Shown: positions 7,711 through 16,815, counted from the first letter of the stretch. The stretch is 38,059 nucleotides of DNA from Bacteroides pyogenes (GCF_014196225.1 NZ_JACIDI010000020.1:1-38059), one strand, 5' to 3'. Program-made: numbers and translations. Notes: generated by a model not told the origin, from the sequence alone.

Positions 7711-8649
7711 TCAGATGATGTATTGCGAACTGATGGATTCGTTGTTTACCACTCTTTTAATCGTTTCGGCAAACATGTCGGCGATGCTCAGCTGTTTTAC
7801 TTTCACGCATTTCTTGGAATAAGGAATACTGTCGGTGAAGACCATTTCAGATAAGCCCGATTCCTGGACGCGGAATGACGCCGGATCGGACATTACACAG
7901 TGGCTGGCAATGGCGCGCACGGATTTGGCTCCGGCTTCCAGCATGATGTTCGCCGCTTTTGTAATCGTTCCGGCAGTATCTACGATATCGTCTACCAAAA
8001 CCACATTCTTGTTTTCCACATCGCCGATAATCTGCATGGAAGCCACCTCATTGGCTTTTTCGCGCGATTTGTTGCACAGCACCAGGGGAACTCCCAGATA
8101 TTTGGAGAATGTGCTGGCACGCTTCGAACCTCCTACGTCGGGCGTGGCAATCACCAAATCTTCCAGTTCCAGCGATTCGATGTACGGCAGGAATACGGCC
8201 GAAGCGTAAAGGTGATCGACCGGAATATTGAAGAACCCTTGAATCTGGTCTGCGTGCAAATCCATCGTGATCAAGCGGTCGATTCCCGCTACCGAAAGCA
8301 GATCGGCCACCAGTTTCGCGCCGATAGATACGCGCGGTTTGTCTTTTCTGTCCTGACGCGCCCATCCGAAGTACGGGATGACTGCTATGATGCTTTTGGC
8401 GGATGCCCGCTTGGCGGCGTCGATCATCAGGAGGAGCTCCATTAAGTTGTCGGAATTGGGGAAAGTGGATTGAACAAGAAATACGTGTGCTCCGCGAATA
8501 GATTCTTCGTAAGATACCGCAAATTCGCCGTCGGCGAAATGGGTGATGTTCATTTTTCCCAAAGGACAATTAAGGCTTGCGCAGATTTTTTCTGCCAGAT
8601 ATCTCGAGTTTGTTCCCGAAAATATCATAAAAGGTTCTTTTTCGCTCAT
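7711..8649 (-). CDS. prs: Ribose-phosphate pyrophosphokinase (PRPP synthetase)
   Basis: This 312-residue cytoplasmic enzyme makes phosphoribosyl pyrophosphate from ribose 5-phosphate and ATP, feeding purine, pyrimidine, histidine, tryptophan and NAD synthesis. The typical class I features are present: FSGTNSRYLAEKI near the N-terminus, HFADGEFAV, the ATP-site stretch YFGWARQDRKDKPR, the Mg/PP-binding region DLHADQIQGFF, and the PRPP loop VVLVDDIVDTAGTI. Length and order match the family with no gaps. It appears to be transcribed alone from a -7 box at 8686-8693 and is followed by the hairpin train at 7578-7687, which probably ends or stabilises its transcript. Confidence 0.97.
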   Translation of the reverse strand: MSEKEPFMIFSGTNSRYLAEKICASLNCPLGKMNITHFADGEFAVSYEESIRGAHVFLVQSTFPNSDNLMELLLMIDAAKRASAKSIIAVIPYFGWARQDRKDKPRVSIGAKLVADLLSVAGIDRLITMDLHADQIQGFFNIPVDHLYASAVFLPYIESLELEDLVIATPDVGGSKRASTFSKYLGVPLVLCNKSREKANEVASMQIIGDVENKNVVLVDDIVDTAGTITKAANIMLEAGAKSVRAIASHCVMSDPASFRVQESGLSEMVFTDSIPYSKKCVKVKQLSIADMFAETIKRVVNNESISSQYII

Positions 8650-8685
8650 TGTATAATGGTTGTTACCTGTTTGTTAATTTCCTTG

Positions 8686-8693
8686 CAAAGGTA
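8686..8693 (-). promoter_or_regulatory. -7 box of prs
   Basis: The minus strand reads TACCTTTG here, 37 bases before the prs ATG. The -33 region is not a clear match. The box lies in the divergent gap shared with the sensor-kinase gene. Confidence 0.55.
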
Positions 8694-8767
8694 GGAATTT
8701 CTATTATCATTTTGAAAGACTTATTGTAGAAAAAAACGATTTCTCTCCAACTTATCGGAAATATTTG

Positions 8768-8775
8768 TAGATTTG
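8768..8775 (+). promoter_or_regulatory. -7 box of the kinase/regulator/AbgT operon
   Basis: TAGATTTG fits TAnnTTTG and lies 26 bases before the chosen ATG at 8802. An ATG at 8797 is in another frame and stops after 11 codons. No clear -33 element is visible. Confidence 0.5.
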
Positions 8776-8801
8776 CTTTTTGAAAATAGACAACGGATGA
8801 A

Positions 8802-11800
8802 ATGGCCCCGCGTTTTTCTGTATATATCATAACAGGCGTATTGTTTTTCGCCTCTTTCTTTTCGTGTACCGACATGGTGCCGACGAAAGAGGTGAGCCTC
8901 ATCGATTCGTTGAATGGGAAAGCTTACGCTTTTCGTTACCGCAGTCTGGACTCTTCCTATCAATATGCCGACTATGCTTACCGGGAAGTAAAATTTTATA
9001 ATTCGGGGAAAGCGGAGGCTTGCAACAATCTGGGGTTTTGCGCTTTCATGAGGATGGACTTCGACCGCGCCGAAGCGCTTCATAAAGAAGTGTATAAACT
9101 GACCAAAAACGAACTGGAACTGCTCATTGCCGACATCGGATTGATGAAGATCTATCAGCGGAAGGCCATGAACAAAGAGTTCTATGATTACCGCAACAGC
9201 GCTTTGCGGCGGATGAAGCGCGTCCGTGAAGACAGCGACCTGTTTACCGGACGCCATGAAAGACTTCGTATGAATTATGCTTTCTCAGAATTTCACATTG
9301 TTTCTTCCATTTATTATTATTATCTCCAACAGCGTCGGGAAGCATGGGCCTCGCTCGGACAAATCACGGAAGAAGAGATGCGGAATGATACGAGCCAGCT
9401 GTTATATTATCACTATATAAAAGGATCGGCTTCGCTTACCGAAGGCAGAACACCCGACGAGCAGAAACTGAATGAGTTCGACGAACTGTACCTGACTTGG
9501 CGTTTGTCGGTTCAGAGCAACCGGATTTATTTTGAAGGCAATGGGTTGCAGGGACTTGCCAATCTGATGATTCCTTCCGGCAATATAGATTTCTTCGGAA
9601 GCCGGAGAATGCATGCGCTGAATCAGCTCGGATATCCGCACGATTCGCTTCTCCCTTTGCGGCTGGCTCAGCTTTCCTTGCAGAAGTTTCGTGCGTACGA
9701 TGACTTGTACCAGATAGCGGGAGCCTATGTCACCATCGGCAGGTACCTGAATGTGCACGGGCATTATGCGGAAGCCTTGGATACCTTGTCGAAAGCGTTG
9801 GAGTGCGTGAACCGGCACCATTACCGATACTATCATTCGAGCGATATGCCGGATAAACTGCTTCCTTATGCCGAACGGGATACGACTTGGGAGATGGGTG
9901 CGGCATGGATTGGGAAGAATAAGACAAAGACCGTTCCGGAATGGATAGCGCGTATCAGGGAGCAATTAAGCGTTTCGTATGCCGGGTTGGGACAAAAGGC
10001 CGCTTCCGATTACAACCGGAATATTTATCTGGATATACTTAATTATACCCGTCAGGATAAAGAATTGGAGAGCCGATATCTTTCGCTGGAAGCCGGTTCG
10101 AGACAGGTGACGCTGGTTCTTCTTTTGGTAATCTCCGGACTGGTATTGGTTATTATTTTATGGTGGTTCTTCAATAAACGTTCCAAAGTAACCAATCTTG
10201 CGGAGATAGAACGTCTGCAACGGGTGCTTTCCCTTTGTAAGGATATTACGTCTTCCATACCGATGGACGTACCGTTGATTCAGAAAGGAATCGATCAACT
10301 GTTCGGAGAAGGCAGGATGGCTTTGGAAATACCGGAAGACGGGAAAGCGGCATTGGTTCCGTCGGGTCGTTTAAGCCGCGATGAAAGGGCATTGGTGCAT
10401 GTATTGCAGCCTTATATCGAATGGGCGGTGGACAATGAGCAGATGGTTGCGGTGTTGAGCGATGAACGCAGCCAATTGGAAAAGCAACGGTATATTTACG
10501 AACAGCACATTGCCGGAAATAAACGCCGGAATCTGGAAAAGAAGGCTTGTATGGCCATCGTGAACGGTATAACTCCCTACATCGACCGTATTTTGAACGA
10601 GGTTCACAAGTTGACCGGCAAGGGATATATCAATAATGAAAAGATAAAAAAAGAGAAGTATCAGTATATCGATGAACTGGTGACTACCATCAATGAATAT
10701 AACGATATACTTGCCTTGTGGATCAAGATGAAGCAGGGATCGCTCAGCCTCAATATCGAAACATTCGGGCTCGATGAACTTTTTGAGTTGGTGGGAAAGG
10801 GGCGCAGAGCCTTCGAGATGAAAAAGCAGAAACTGGAGATAGAGCCTACCGACTTTATGGTGAAAGCCGACCGGGCGTTGACGCTTTTCATGATCAATAC
10901 GCTGGCCGAGAACGCTCGAAAGTACACTCCGGAGGGGGGACATGTGAAGATTTACGCAAAGGCGGCGGACGAGTATGTGGAGATTTCGGTTGAAGACAAC
11001 GGAAGAGGGCTTTCGGCGGAAGACGTTGCCCACATCATCGGTGAAAAGGTGTATGATTCTCGCAGCATAGGCATGAAAGATGCGGCCGATCCTGAAGAAC
11101 TGAAAGAAAACAAGGGGAGCGGGTTCGGACTGATGAATTGCAAGGGAATTATCGAGAAATACAAAAAAACGAACGAACTGTTCCGGGTTTGCTTGTTTGA
11201 CGTGGAAAGTGAGCCGGGTAAAGGAAGCCGTTTTTATTTCCGGTTGCCTCTGGGAGTGCGAAAGGCGCTGGGAATATTGCTTTGCATGTTGGTTCCCTTC
11301 GCATTTGCGTCGTGCGTGCATGAATCTCATCCGGCAAATCCGCAAACGGATACCGTGATGCCCCATATTGCCGACTCCGTTTACGAAGAGTTGCTGGACG
11401 AGGCTTCCGATTATGCCAATGCTGCCTACTTTGCCAATGTGGATAAAAAGTACGAGACGGCTTTGCAATATATAGACTCTGCGATGACCCTGCTCAATAC
11501 TCATTACAAGAGGTATTCGCGGAGCGCCCGTCCGCATCGGTACATGACGTTGGAAGGCGAGGGGACCGCAGCGGAGATTGTCTGGTGGAACGAACTTTTC
11601 GATTCCGACTACCATGTTATTCTCGACATACGCAATGAAGCGGCTGTCGCTTTTCTGGCTTTGAAACGGATCAATGCCTATCGTTACAACAACGCCGCAT
11701 TTACCGACCTGTATAAGTTGCAGGGGGAGGATAAAAGTCTGGAAGGCTATTGCAGGCAATTGGAACGGTCGAACAATAACAAAATCGTGGGTATTATCCT

Positions 11801-13112
11801 TTGCATCGTTTTGCTGATCGTCTCTCTCGTCGGCTATTATTTCCTATATTTAAGAAAGCGGCTGCAGAACAGGTTGAATCTGGAGCAAGTGCTCGAGATC
11901 AATCAGAAAGTTTTCGCGGCTTCTTTGATTCGGCCCAAGGAGAACTCCGAAGCGCTTCAACGGGAAGAAGACACGCTTCGGGAGATTCCGCAAAGCATTG
12001 TGGATAAGTCGTTCAGAGCGGTGAACGAACTGCTTTCGATCGACAGGATGGGAATTGCCGTATACAATGAGAGCACACATCAGTTGGAGTATGCTTCACA
12101 TCCCCGCGGGGAAATGCCGGAATTGGTGGAGCAGTGTTTCGACGTTCGCAGGTATCTTTATCAGGAGAACCGCCGGGCCTTGCCTTTGATGGTGGAGGCG
12201 GGAGGAGAGCATCAGTGCGTGGGAGTCTTCTATCTGGAACGAAGAGAAGGAACAGAACAGGAGACCGATCATCTGCTTCTCGAGCTTATCGCCCGCTATG
12301 TGGCTATTGTCGTATTCAACGCGGTAGTAAAACTGGCTACCAAGTACAGGGATATCGAGTCGGCGCATGAGGAAGCCCGGCGCGCTTCATGGGAAGACAG
12401 CATGCTTCATGTGCAGAATATGGTGCTCGACAATTGTTTGTCGACGATTAAGCACGAGACGGTGTATTATCCCAATAAGATCAAGCAAATCATCGGACGG
12501 CTTCATTGGCAGAATCTTCCTGCGGATGAAGAGAAAGAGGCTGTGGAAACCATTACCGAATTGATTGAATACTATAAGGGCATTTTTACGATATTGAGTT
12601 CGTGCGCGTCGCGGCAACTGGAGGAGGTGACTTTCAGGAGAAGCACGGTTGAGGTGCGGGAACTTCTGGACGCTGCCGCGAAATATTTCCGGAAAGTATC
12701 GAAGAACCTGAAAGAGAAAATCGAGTTTGTTACGGTATCCGCCGAAGCAAAAGTGCTGGGTGATGTCAATCAGCTTCGCTTCTTGCTGGAAAACCTGATT
12801 GACGAAGCGCTCACAGTACGCAGCGAAGGAGTGATTCGTTTGGAGGTTCGCGTGGAAGACGAGTTTGTTCGTTTTCTTTTCACCGATACCCGCCGCGAAA
12901 AGAGCGTAGACGAACTGAACAGGCTTTTCTATCCCGATTTGGAGCGTATGACGTCCGGAAGCAAAGGCGAGCTGCAAGGAACGGAATATCTGGTCTGCAA
13001 ACAGATTATCCGCGATCATGACGAGTTTGCCGGACGCAGAGGATGCCGCATCAATGCGGAGCCTGCCGAAGAGGGCGGGTTTACCGTTTACTTTACTGTT
13101 CCCCGCAAATAA
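8802..13112 (+). CDS. Tandem membrane sensor histidine kinase with two kinase modules (DUF5112/DUF5113-type)
   Basis: This 1436-residue protein looks like two sensor kinases joined end to end. The N-terminus is a membrane or lipoprotein-like signal (C22), then a periplasmic helical, TPR-like region to about 430 and a membrane span at about 435-457. Kinase module 1 (about 560-810) has N-box N699/N704, D732-N-G-R-G and G772-SGFG, but VNGITP at 587-592 where the H-box should be, so no phosphoacceptor His. A second signal-like span at about 817-838 (ending FASC, C838) leads back to the periplasm. Another span follows at about 993-1017, then a GAF-like region (about 1065-1170) and module 2. Module 2 has H1218 in KHETVYYP, but its G1 box reads DTRRE (from D1362) and G2 is lost. 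The response regulator follows 37 bases downstream. Ligand unknown. Confidence 0.88.
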   Translation: MAPRFSVYIITGVLFFASFFSCTDMVPTKEVSLIDSLNGKAYAFRYRSLDSSYQYADYAYREVKFYNSGKAEACNNLGFCAFMRMDFDRAEALHKEVYKLTKNELELLIADIGLMKIYQRKAMNKEFYDYRNSALRRMKRVREDSDLFTGRHERLRMNYAFSEFHIVSSIYYYYLQQRREAWASLGQITEEEMRNDTSQLLYYHYIKGSASLTEGRTPDEQKLNEFDELYLTWRLSVQSNRIYFEGNGLQGLANLMIPSGNIDFFGSRRMHALNQLGYPHDSLLPLRLAQLSLQKFRAYDDLYQIAGAYVTIGRYLNVHGHYAEALDTLSKALECVNRHHYRYYHSSDMPDKLLPYAERDTTWEMGAAWIGKNKTKTVPEWIARIREQLSVSYAGLGQKAASDYNRNIYLDILNYTRQDKELESRYLSLEAGSRQVTLVLLLVISGLVLVIILWWFFNKRSKVTNLAEIERLQRVLSLCKDITSSIPMDVPLIQKGIDQLFGEGRMALEIPEDGKAALVPSGRLSRDERALVHVLQPYIEWAVDNEQMVAVLSDERSQLEKQRYIYEQHIAGNKRRNLEKKACMAIVNGITPYIDRILNEVHKLTGKGYINNEKIKKEKYQYIDELVTTINEYNDILALWIKMKQGSLSLNIETFGLDELFELVGKGRRAFEMKKQKLEIEPTDFMVKADRALTLFMINTLAENARKYTPEGGHVKIYAKAADEYVEISVEDNGRGLSAEDVAHIIGEKVYDSRSIGMKDAADPEELKENKGSGFGLMNCKGIIEKYKKTNELFRVCLFDVESEPGKGSRFYFRLPLGVRKALGILLCMLVPFAFASCVHESHPANPQTDTVMPHIADSVYEELLDEASDYANAAYFANVDKKYETALQYIDSAMTLLNTHYKRYSRSARPHRYMTLEGEGTAAEIVWWNELFDSDYHVILDIRNEAAVAFLALKRINAYRYNNAAFTDLYKLQGEDKSLEGYCRQLERSNNNKIVGIILCIVLLIVSLVGYYFLYLRKRLQNRLNLEQVLEINQKVFAASLIRPKENSEALQREEDTLREIPQSIVDKSFRAVNELLSIDRMGIAVYNESTHQLEYASHPRGEMPELVEQCFDVRRYLYQENRRALPLMVEAGGEHQCVGVFYLERREGTEQETDHLLLELIARYVAIVVFNAVVKLATKYRDIESAHEEARRASWEDSMLHVQNMVLDNCLSTIKHETVYYPNKIKQIIGRLHWQNLPADEEKEAVETITELIEYYKGIFTILSSCASRQLEEVTFRRSTVEVRELLDAAAKYFRKVSKNLKEKIEFVTVSAEAKVLGDVNQLRFLLENLIDEALTVRSEGVIRLEVRVEDEFVRFLFTDTRREKSVDELNRLFYPDLERMTSGSKGELQGTEYLVCKQIIRDHDEFAGRRGCRINAEPAEEGGFTVYFTVPRK

Positions 13113-13149
13113 AAGAAACACACATAAAAAGTTATTTGAATAAGAGAAA

Positions 13150-13878
13150 ATGGAAGAAAAAAAGTTTAAAGTCATCATTGTAGAAGATGTAAAACTGGAA
13201 TTGAAAGGGACGGAAGAGATTTTCCGTCATGAGATTCCGAATGCGGAAGTCATCGGTACGGCCATGACCGAAAGCGAATTCTGGCCGTTGATGGAGGTTC
13301 AATTGCCGGATCTGGTGTTGTTGGATCTCGGACTCGGGGGCTCTACCACTATCGGGGTAGAGATTTGCCGAAACATCTTCAAACGTTATAAGGGCGTGCG
13401 CGTGCTTATCTTTACCGGCGAAATATTGAATGAGAAACTATGGGTCGACGTGCTGAACGCCGGAGCCGACGGAATCATTCTAAAAACGGGCGAACTGCTC
13501 ACTAAAACGGATGTTCAGGCGGTGATGGACGGAAAGAAGCTCGTGTTCAACTATCCTATTCTGGAAAAGATCGTAGACCGTTTTAAACAGTCGGTGGTGA
13601 ATGACGCCAAACGGCAGGAAGCCGTGATAAACTACGACATCGATGAATACGACGAGCGTTTCCTCCGTCACCTGGCTTTGGGATATACTAAAGAAATGAT
13701 CGCCAACCTGAAAGGAATGCCTTTCGGTGTGAAATCGTTGGAAAAGCGACAGAACGATCTTATCGGCCGGCTTTTCCCGAACGGAGAGCGTGTCGGGGTA
13801 AATGCCACCCGTCTGGCTGTGCGGGCATTGGAATTGCGTATTCTTGATCTGGATAATTTGGAAGCGGATGAAGAATAG
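13150..13878 (+). CDS. Response regulator, receiver plus NarL/LuxR-like DNA-binding domain
   Basis: This 242-residue protein is the probable phosphorylation target of the tandem kinase upstream. The receiver domain (about 6-125) keeps all key residues: E12/D13 in VIIVED, phosphoacceptor D59 in VLLDLGL, T89 in IFTGE and K112 in IILKTGE. The C-terminal part (about 165-240) has a degenerate NarL-type helix-turn-helix: DERFLRHLALGYTKEMIA, then GVKSLEKRQNDLI as the likely recognition helix and a closing helix RLAVRALELRIL. It should therefore act as a transcription factor. Its 3' end overlaps the start of the AbgT-family gene by 11 bases, so that transporter is co-expressed and may be a target or an output of the same signal. 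Targets cannot be read from the sequence. Confidence 0.9.
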   Translation: MEEKKFKVIIVEDVKLELKGTEEIFRHEIPNAEVIGTAMTESEFWPLMEVQLPDLVLLDLGLGGSTTIGVEICRNIFKRYKGVRVLIFTGEILNEKLWVDVLNAGADGIILKTGELLTKTDVQAVMDGKKLVFNYPILEKIVDRFKQSVVNDAKRQEAVINYDIDEYDERFLRHLALGYTKEMIANLKGMPFGVKSLEKRQNDLIGRLFPNGERVGVNATRLAVRALELRILDLDNLEADEE

Positions 13879-15322
13879 ATGGCGCATACCTCACCCGGCG
13901 ACGATGTTTTTCCTGCTGACGCTGGCAGTCGTTTTCTTATCGTGGATATGTGATATTTACGGTTTAAAGGTGACATTGCCGCAGTCCGGCGAAGACATTC
14001 GTGTGCAAAGCCTGCTGAGTCCCGAAGGGATTCGCTGGTGGTTGCGGAATGCCATCAAGAATTTTACGGGGTTTGCCCCGTTGGGCATGGTGATTATCGC
14101 CATGTTCGGCTTGGGAGTCGCGCAACACTCCGGCTTTATTGATGCATGCATCCGCATGGGGGTGGGGAAGAACCATGATAAAAAGAAGATTATTTGGGGA
14201 GTGATTATTCTGGGGCTGCTGTCGAATGCCATCGGAGACGGCGGATATATCATTTTGCTCCCTATTGCAGCGATGCTGTTTCAATGGGTGGGGCTTCACC
14301 CCATAGCAGGGATTGTGACGGCATACGTGTCGGTGGCTTGCGGTTATAGCGCGAATATCGTGCTGAGTACGGTAGATCCTCTGCTGGCCCATATCACTCA
14401 GGAAGCAGCCTTGACATTGATCGGATATCAAGGCAACACAGAACCGCTCTGCAATTACTTCTTTATGAGCGTGTCGACTGCGGTGATTGCCGGTGTCGTT
14501 TATTGGGTTACCATACGTTATCTGCTTCCTGCTTTGGGTGAATACGGAGGAAAGGTGAAAGTAGAAGCCTATCGGCCCTTATCGCGCAAAGAACGCCGGG
14601 GAATCATGATGTCGGTGGTTGTGGCGGCTATTTATGTGGCGATCATTTTATGGCTGACTTTTTCTTCTTACGGCATTCTGCGCGGTGTAAACGGCGGACT
14701 CATGCACTCGCCTTTCATTGCGGGCATTCTCTTCCTGCTTTCTTTGGGAATAGGAATCACGGGTATGGCATACGGGTTCAGCTCCGGCAACTATCGTGGC
14801 GACAACGATGTGATCGAAGGCCTTACCCTGCCGATAAAGCTATTGGGCGTTTATTTCGTCATCGCTTTTTTCGCGGCGCAAATGTTCGCTTGTTTCGAAT
14901 ATTCCCATCTGGATAAATGCCTGGCCATCATGGGAGCCGATTTATTGTCTTCGTTTGAACCCGCTCCGCTCTCCGCGCTTGTTTTATTCATCGGCTTCAC
15001 CGCCTTTGTCAACCTGATTATGGTATCCGCTACCTCGAAGTGGACTTTCATGTCATTCATTTTCATTCCGATATTTGCCCAAATGGGTATTTCTCCGGAC
15101 GTCACTCAATGTGCATTCCGAATCGGAGACAGTTCGACGAACGCCATCACTCCTTTTCTGTTCTATATGCCTCTGGTGCTGACTTACATGCGGCAATACG
15201 ATAAAAACATCACTTATGGTTCGCTGTTGAAATACACATGGAGGTATTCATTGTGTATATTATTGGTATGGACCCTCTTGTTTGTATGTTGGTACTTGTC
15301 GGGTTTGCCGATGGGATTGTAG
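13868..15322 (+). CDS. AbgT-family transporter (p-aminobenzoyl-glutamate transporter family)
   Basis: This 484-residue inner-membrane protein has about 12 hydrophobic segments. The conserved AbgT signature GDSSTNAITP lies at 420-429, with FGLGVAQHSG and NAIGDGGYIILLP in the N-terminal half, both typical of the family. E. coli AbgT imports p-aminobenzoyl-glutamate; the relatives MtrF and YdaH have been described as exporting antimetabolites such as sulfonamides. I start at the ATG 13868, inside the response-regulator end, since longer starts add only out-of-character residues and this one has a purine-rich stretch upstream. It is the last gene of the kinase operon. pabB and pabC, for p-aminobenzoate synthesis, lie about 1.6 kb downstream in another unit. 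Direction of transport and substrate are not determinable here. Confidence 0.85.
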   Translation: MKNRWRIPHPATMFFLLTLAVVFLSWICDIYGLKVTLPQSGEDIRVQSLLSPEGIRWWLRNAIKNFTGFAPLGMVIIAMFGLGVAQHSGFIDACIRMGVGKNHDKKKIIWGVIILGLLSNAIGDGGYIILLPIAAMLFQWVGLHPIAGIVTAYVSVACGYSANIVLSTVDPLLAHITQEAALTLIGYQGNTEPLCNYFFMSVSTAVIAGVVYWVTIRYLLPALGEYGGKVKVEAYRPLSRKERRGIMMSVVVAAIYVAIILWLTFSSYGILRGVNGGLMHSPFIAGILFLLSLGIGITGMAYGFSSGNYRGDNDVIEGLTLPIKLLGVYFVIAFFAAQMFACFEYSHLDKCLAIMGADLLSSFEPAPLSALVLFIGFTAFVNLIMVSATSKWTFMSFIFIPIFAQMGISPDVTQCAFRIGDSSTNAITPFLFYMPLVLTYMRQYDKNITYGSLLKYTWRYSLCILLVWTLLFVCWYLSGLPMGL

Positions 15323-15477
15323 ATTTTGGAAAAAATATATATCTCTATCCGGATTTCTTCTTTCAATTTTCCCGGTAACACGTGTATTGCAATATTCTTC
15401 CGATAAGACGTTCGATCGGTAAGCGGTTGACAAATAAATAATAAAGATTTTTATTCATAAAAAAATGGCGGAATGTT

Positions 15478-15507
15478 TTTGAGATTCTATAAAAAACACT
15501 ACCTTTG
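15478..15507 (+). promoter_or_regulatory. Promoter of tRNA-Arg
   Basis: TTTG at 15478-15481, 18 bases, then TACCTTTG at 15500-15507 is an almost ideal Bacteroides promoter, ending 16 bases before the tRNA. The gap between the AbgT stop and this point (15323-15477) shows nothing else I can support. Confidence 0.75.
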
Positions 15508-15523
15508 CACCGCAATTAAGGAT

Positions 15524-15597
<74 letters not shown>

Positions 15598-15603
15598 CAG
15601 TGA

Positions 15604-15631
15604 AGCAGTTACTCCGGTAGCTGCTTTTTTT
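15604..15631 (+). terminator. Intrinsic terminator after tRNA-Arg
   Basis: AGCAG-T-TAC pairs with GTA-G-CTGCT around a TCCG tetraloop, followed by a run of seven T at 15625-15631. This is a classic intrinsic terminator. Confidence 0.85.
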
Positions 15632-15720
15632 GTTTTCCGGCTAAAGGAACGAACGCCATATAACATTCAAAAAAAATACAAAAAAACAAAAATCATTATA
15701 CGCCTTTCTATTATTACTTT

Positions 15721-15728
15721 TACTTTTG
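15721..15728 (+). promoter_or_regulatory. -7 box of the TPR-protein gene
   Basis: TACTTTTG fits TAnnTTTG and lies 31 bases before the ATG at 15760, in an A/T-rich stretch. Confidence 0.5.
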
Positions 15729-15759
15729 AAAGAATAATAACTAAAAACACATTAAAATT

Positions 15760-16491
15760 ATGAAGAAATTAATTCCTTTATTTGTCTTTTGTATAACTGT
15801 ATCCGGTCTTTTTGCACAAAATGATCCTAACCAATTGAAAAAAGAAGGGGGAAGCGCGTTTAATGCGAAAAACTATCCGGTGGCATATGAAAAGTTCAGC
15901 GAATATCTGAAACTTACCGATAATAATGACTCTGCAGTGGCTTATTATTGCGGTATTGCAGCGGATAAGCTGAAGAAATATGCGGAAGCCGCAACTTATT
16001 TCGATATAGCTATTCAGAAGAATTATAATACGGGAAATTCATACGTCCGCAAAGCGATGGCTTTGGAAGCGCAACAAAAAAATGATGAATATGTGGCAAC
16101 TTTGGAAGAGGGGCTAAAGGCTGTCCCGGGCAACGAGGCACTGGAAAAAAACTATGGCGTTTATCTGCTGAAAGCAGGAGTTAACGCCCAAAAAGCCGGT
16201 AAACTTGCCGAAGCCGAAGAGTGTTATAAAAAAGTAAGCACGCTGAACAACAAGAAATATAAAACAGATGCTTTGTACAGCCTTGGTGTTCTGTGTTATA
16301 ACAATGGTGCCGATATTCTGAAGAAAGCCGCTCCGTTGGCTAATACCGATGCGGAGAAATATGCGGCTGAAAAGGCGGTTGCCGATGCCAGATTCAAAGA
16401 GTCGGCCGGTTACTTGGAAGAAGCGGCGAAAGTTTCTCCGGAGCGAGCCGAAATAAAGCAGATGCTTACTCAGGTGAAAAGCGCAATGTAA
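15760..16491 (+). CDS. Secreted tetratricopeptide-repeat protein
   Basis: This 243-residue protein has a signal peptide (MKKLIPLFVFCITVSGLFA, then Q) and is otherwise helical. TPR-type helix pairs are visible: GSAFNAKNYPVAYEKFSEYL (about 32-51), YYCGIAADKLKKYAEAATYF (about 67-86), AGKLAEAEECYKKV (about 147-160), and a last pair near the C-terminus (SAGYLEEAAKVSPERAEIKQ). TPRs mediate protein contacts, so a periplasmic or membrane-associated scaffold is likely, but no partner is evident. It is transcribed alone from a -7 box at 15721 and ends before two hairpins at 16513-16579. Codon use looks somewhat more A/T-rich than in neighbouring genes. The fold call is good; the function is unknown. 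Confidence 0.85.
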   Translation: MKKLIPLFVFCITVSGLFAQNDPNQLKKEGGSAFNAKNYPVAYEKFSEYLKLTDNNDSAVAYYCGIAADKLKKYAEAATYFDIAIQKNYNTGNSYVRKAMALEAQQKNDEYVATLEEGLKAVPGNEALEKNYGVYLLKAGVNAQKAGKLAEAEECYKKVSTLNNKKYKTDALYSLGVLCYNNGADILKKAAPLANTDAEKYAAEKAVADARFKESAGYLEEAAKVSPERAEIKQMLTQVKSAM

Positions 16492-16512
16492 TTTTTGATG
16501 AAACTCGCATAG

Positions 16513-16542
16513 CGGAAACATTCTTTTCTGCGATTGTTTCCG
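16513..16542. terminator. Hairpin downstream of the TPR gene
   Basis: CGGAAACA at 16513-16520 is the exact complement of TGTTTCCG at 16535-16542. There is no T-tract; it may protect the 3' end of the message. Confidence 0.4.
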
Positions 16543-16548
16543 GAAGTT

Positions 16549-16580
16549 GGGGCTGGCCGAAATGGGACAGCCCCTTTCTT
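16549..16580 (+). terminator. Intrinsic terminator of the TPR gene
   Basis: GGGGCTG at 16549-16555 pairs with CAGCCCC at 16568-16574 and is followed by TTTCTT. This is a GC-rich stem plus T-rich tail 57 bases after the stop codon. Confidence 0.75.
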
Positions 16581-16685
16581 TTGCTTGCCGTTTAAAAGTG
16601 AAAAAGGTGGAATTGTCCTTATTTCCAAGCAGGTAAAGCAATATTCTCAAGTTGATTGAATGATATTTCGTTATCGGGTTTTCTT

Positions 16686-16815
16686 CAAAGATTCTCTGCT
16701 CATCTCTAAGCCTGTCATGCTTGATTCTGAAACTCGCCCGTCTTTGTTTTCAAAGCCCGCCGTGTTTGTAATCAAAGCCCGCCGTGTTTTTTTCAAAGCC
16801 CGCCGCCTTTTTTCC
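16686..16815 (-). repeat. Six-unit 21-22-bp tandem array
   Basis: In plus-strand register the units start at 16686, 16708, 16730, 16752 (22 bases each), 16774 and 16795 (21 each). The last three share the core AAAGCCCGCCG; the first three are progressively decayed. The unit at 16774-16794 is identical, on the opposite strand, to units of the array at 37940-38059. Here the repeat is not in an open frame. It sits between the terminator of the TPR gene and the pabB promoter; the rest of this gap (16581-16685 and 16816-16874) shows nothing I recognise. Confidence 0.85.

Noticed and set aside
10371..11759. A 462-codon open frame on the minus strand inside the sensor-kinase gene
   Set aside because: It lies fully opposite a gene with clear kinase motifs, and its translation has no recognisable domain and a composition typical of antisense frames in this GC range.
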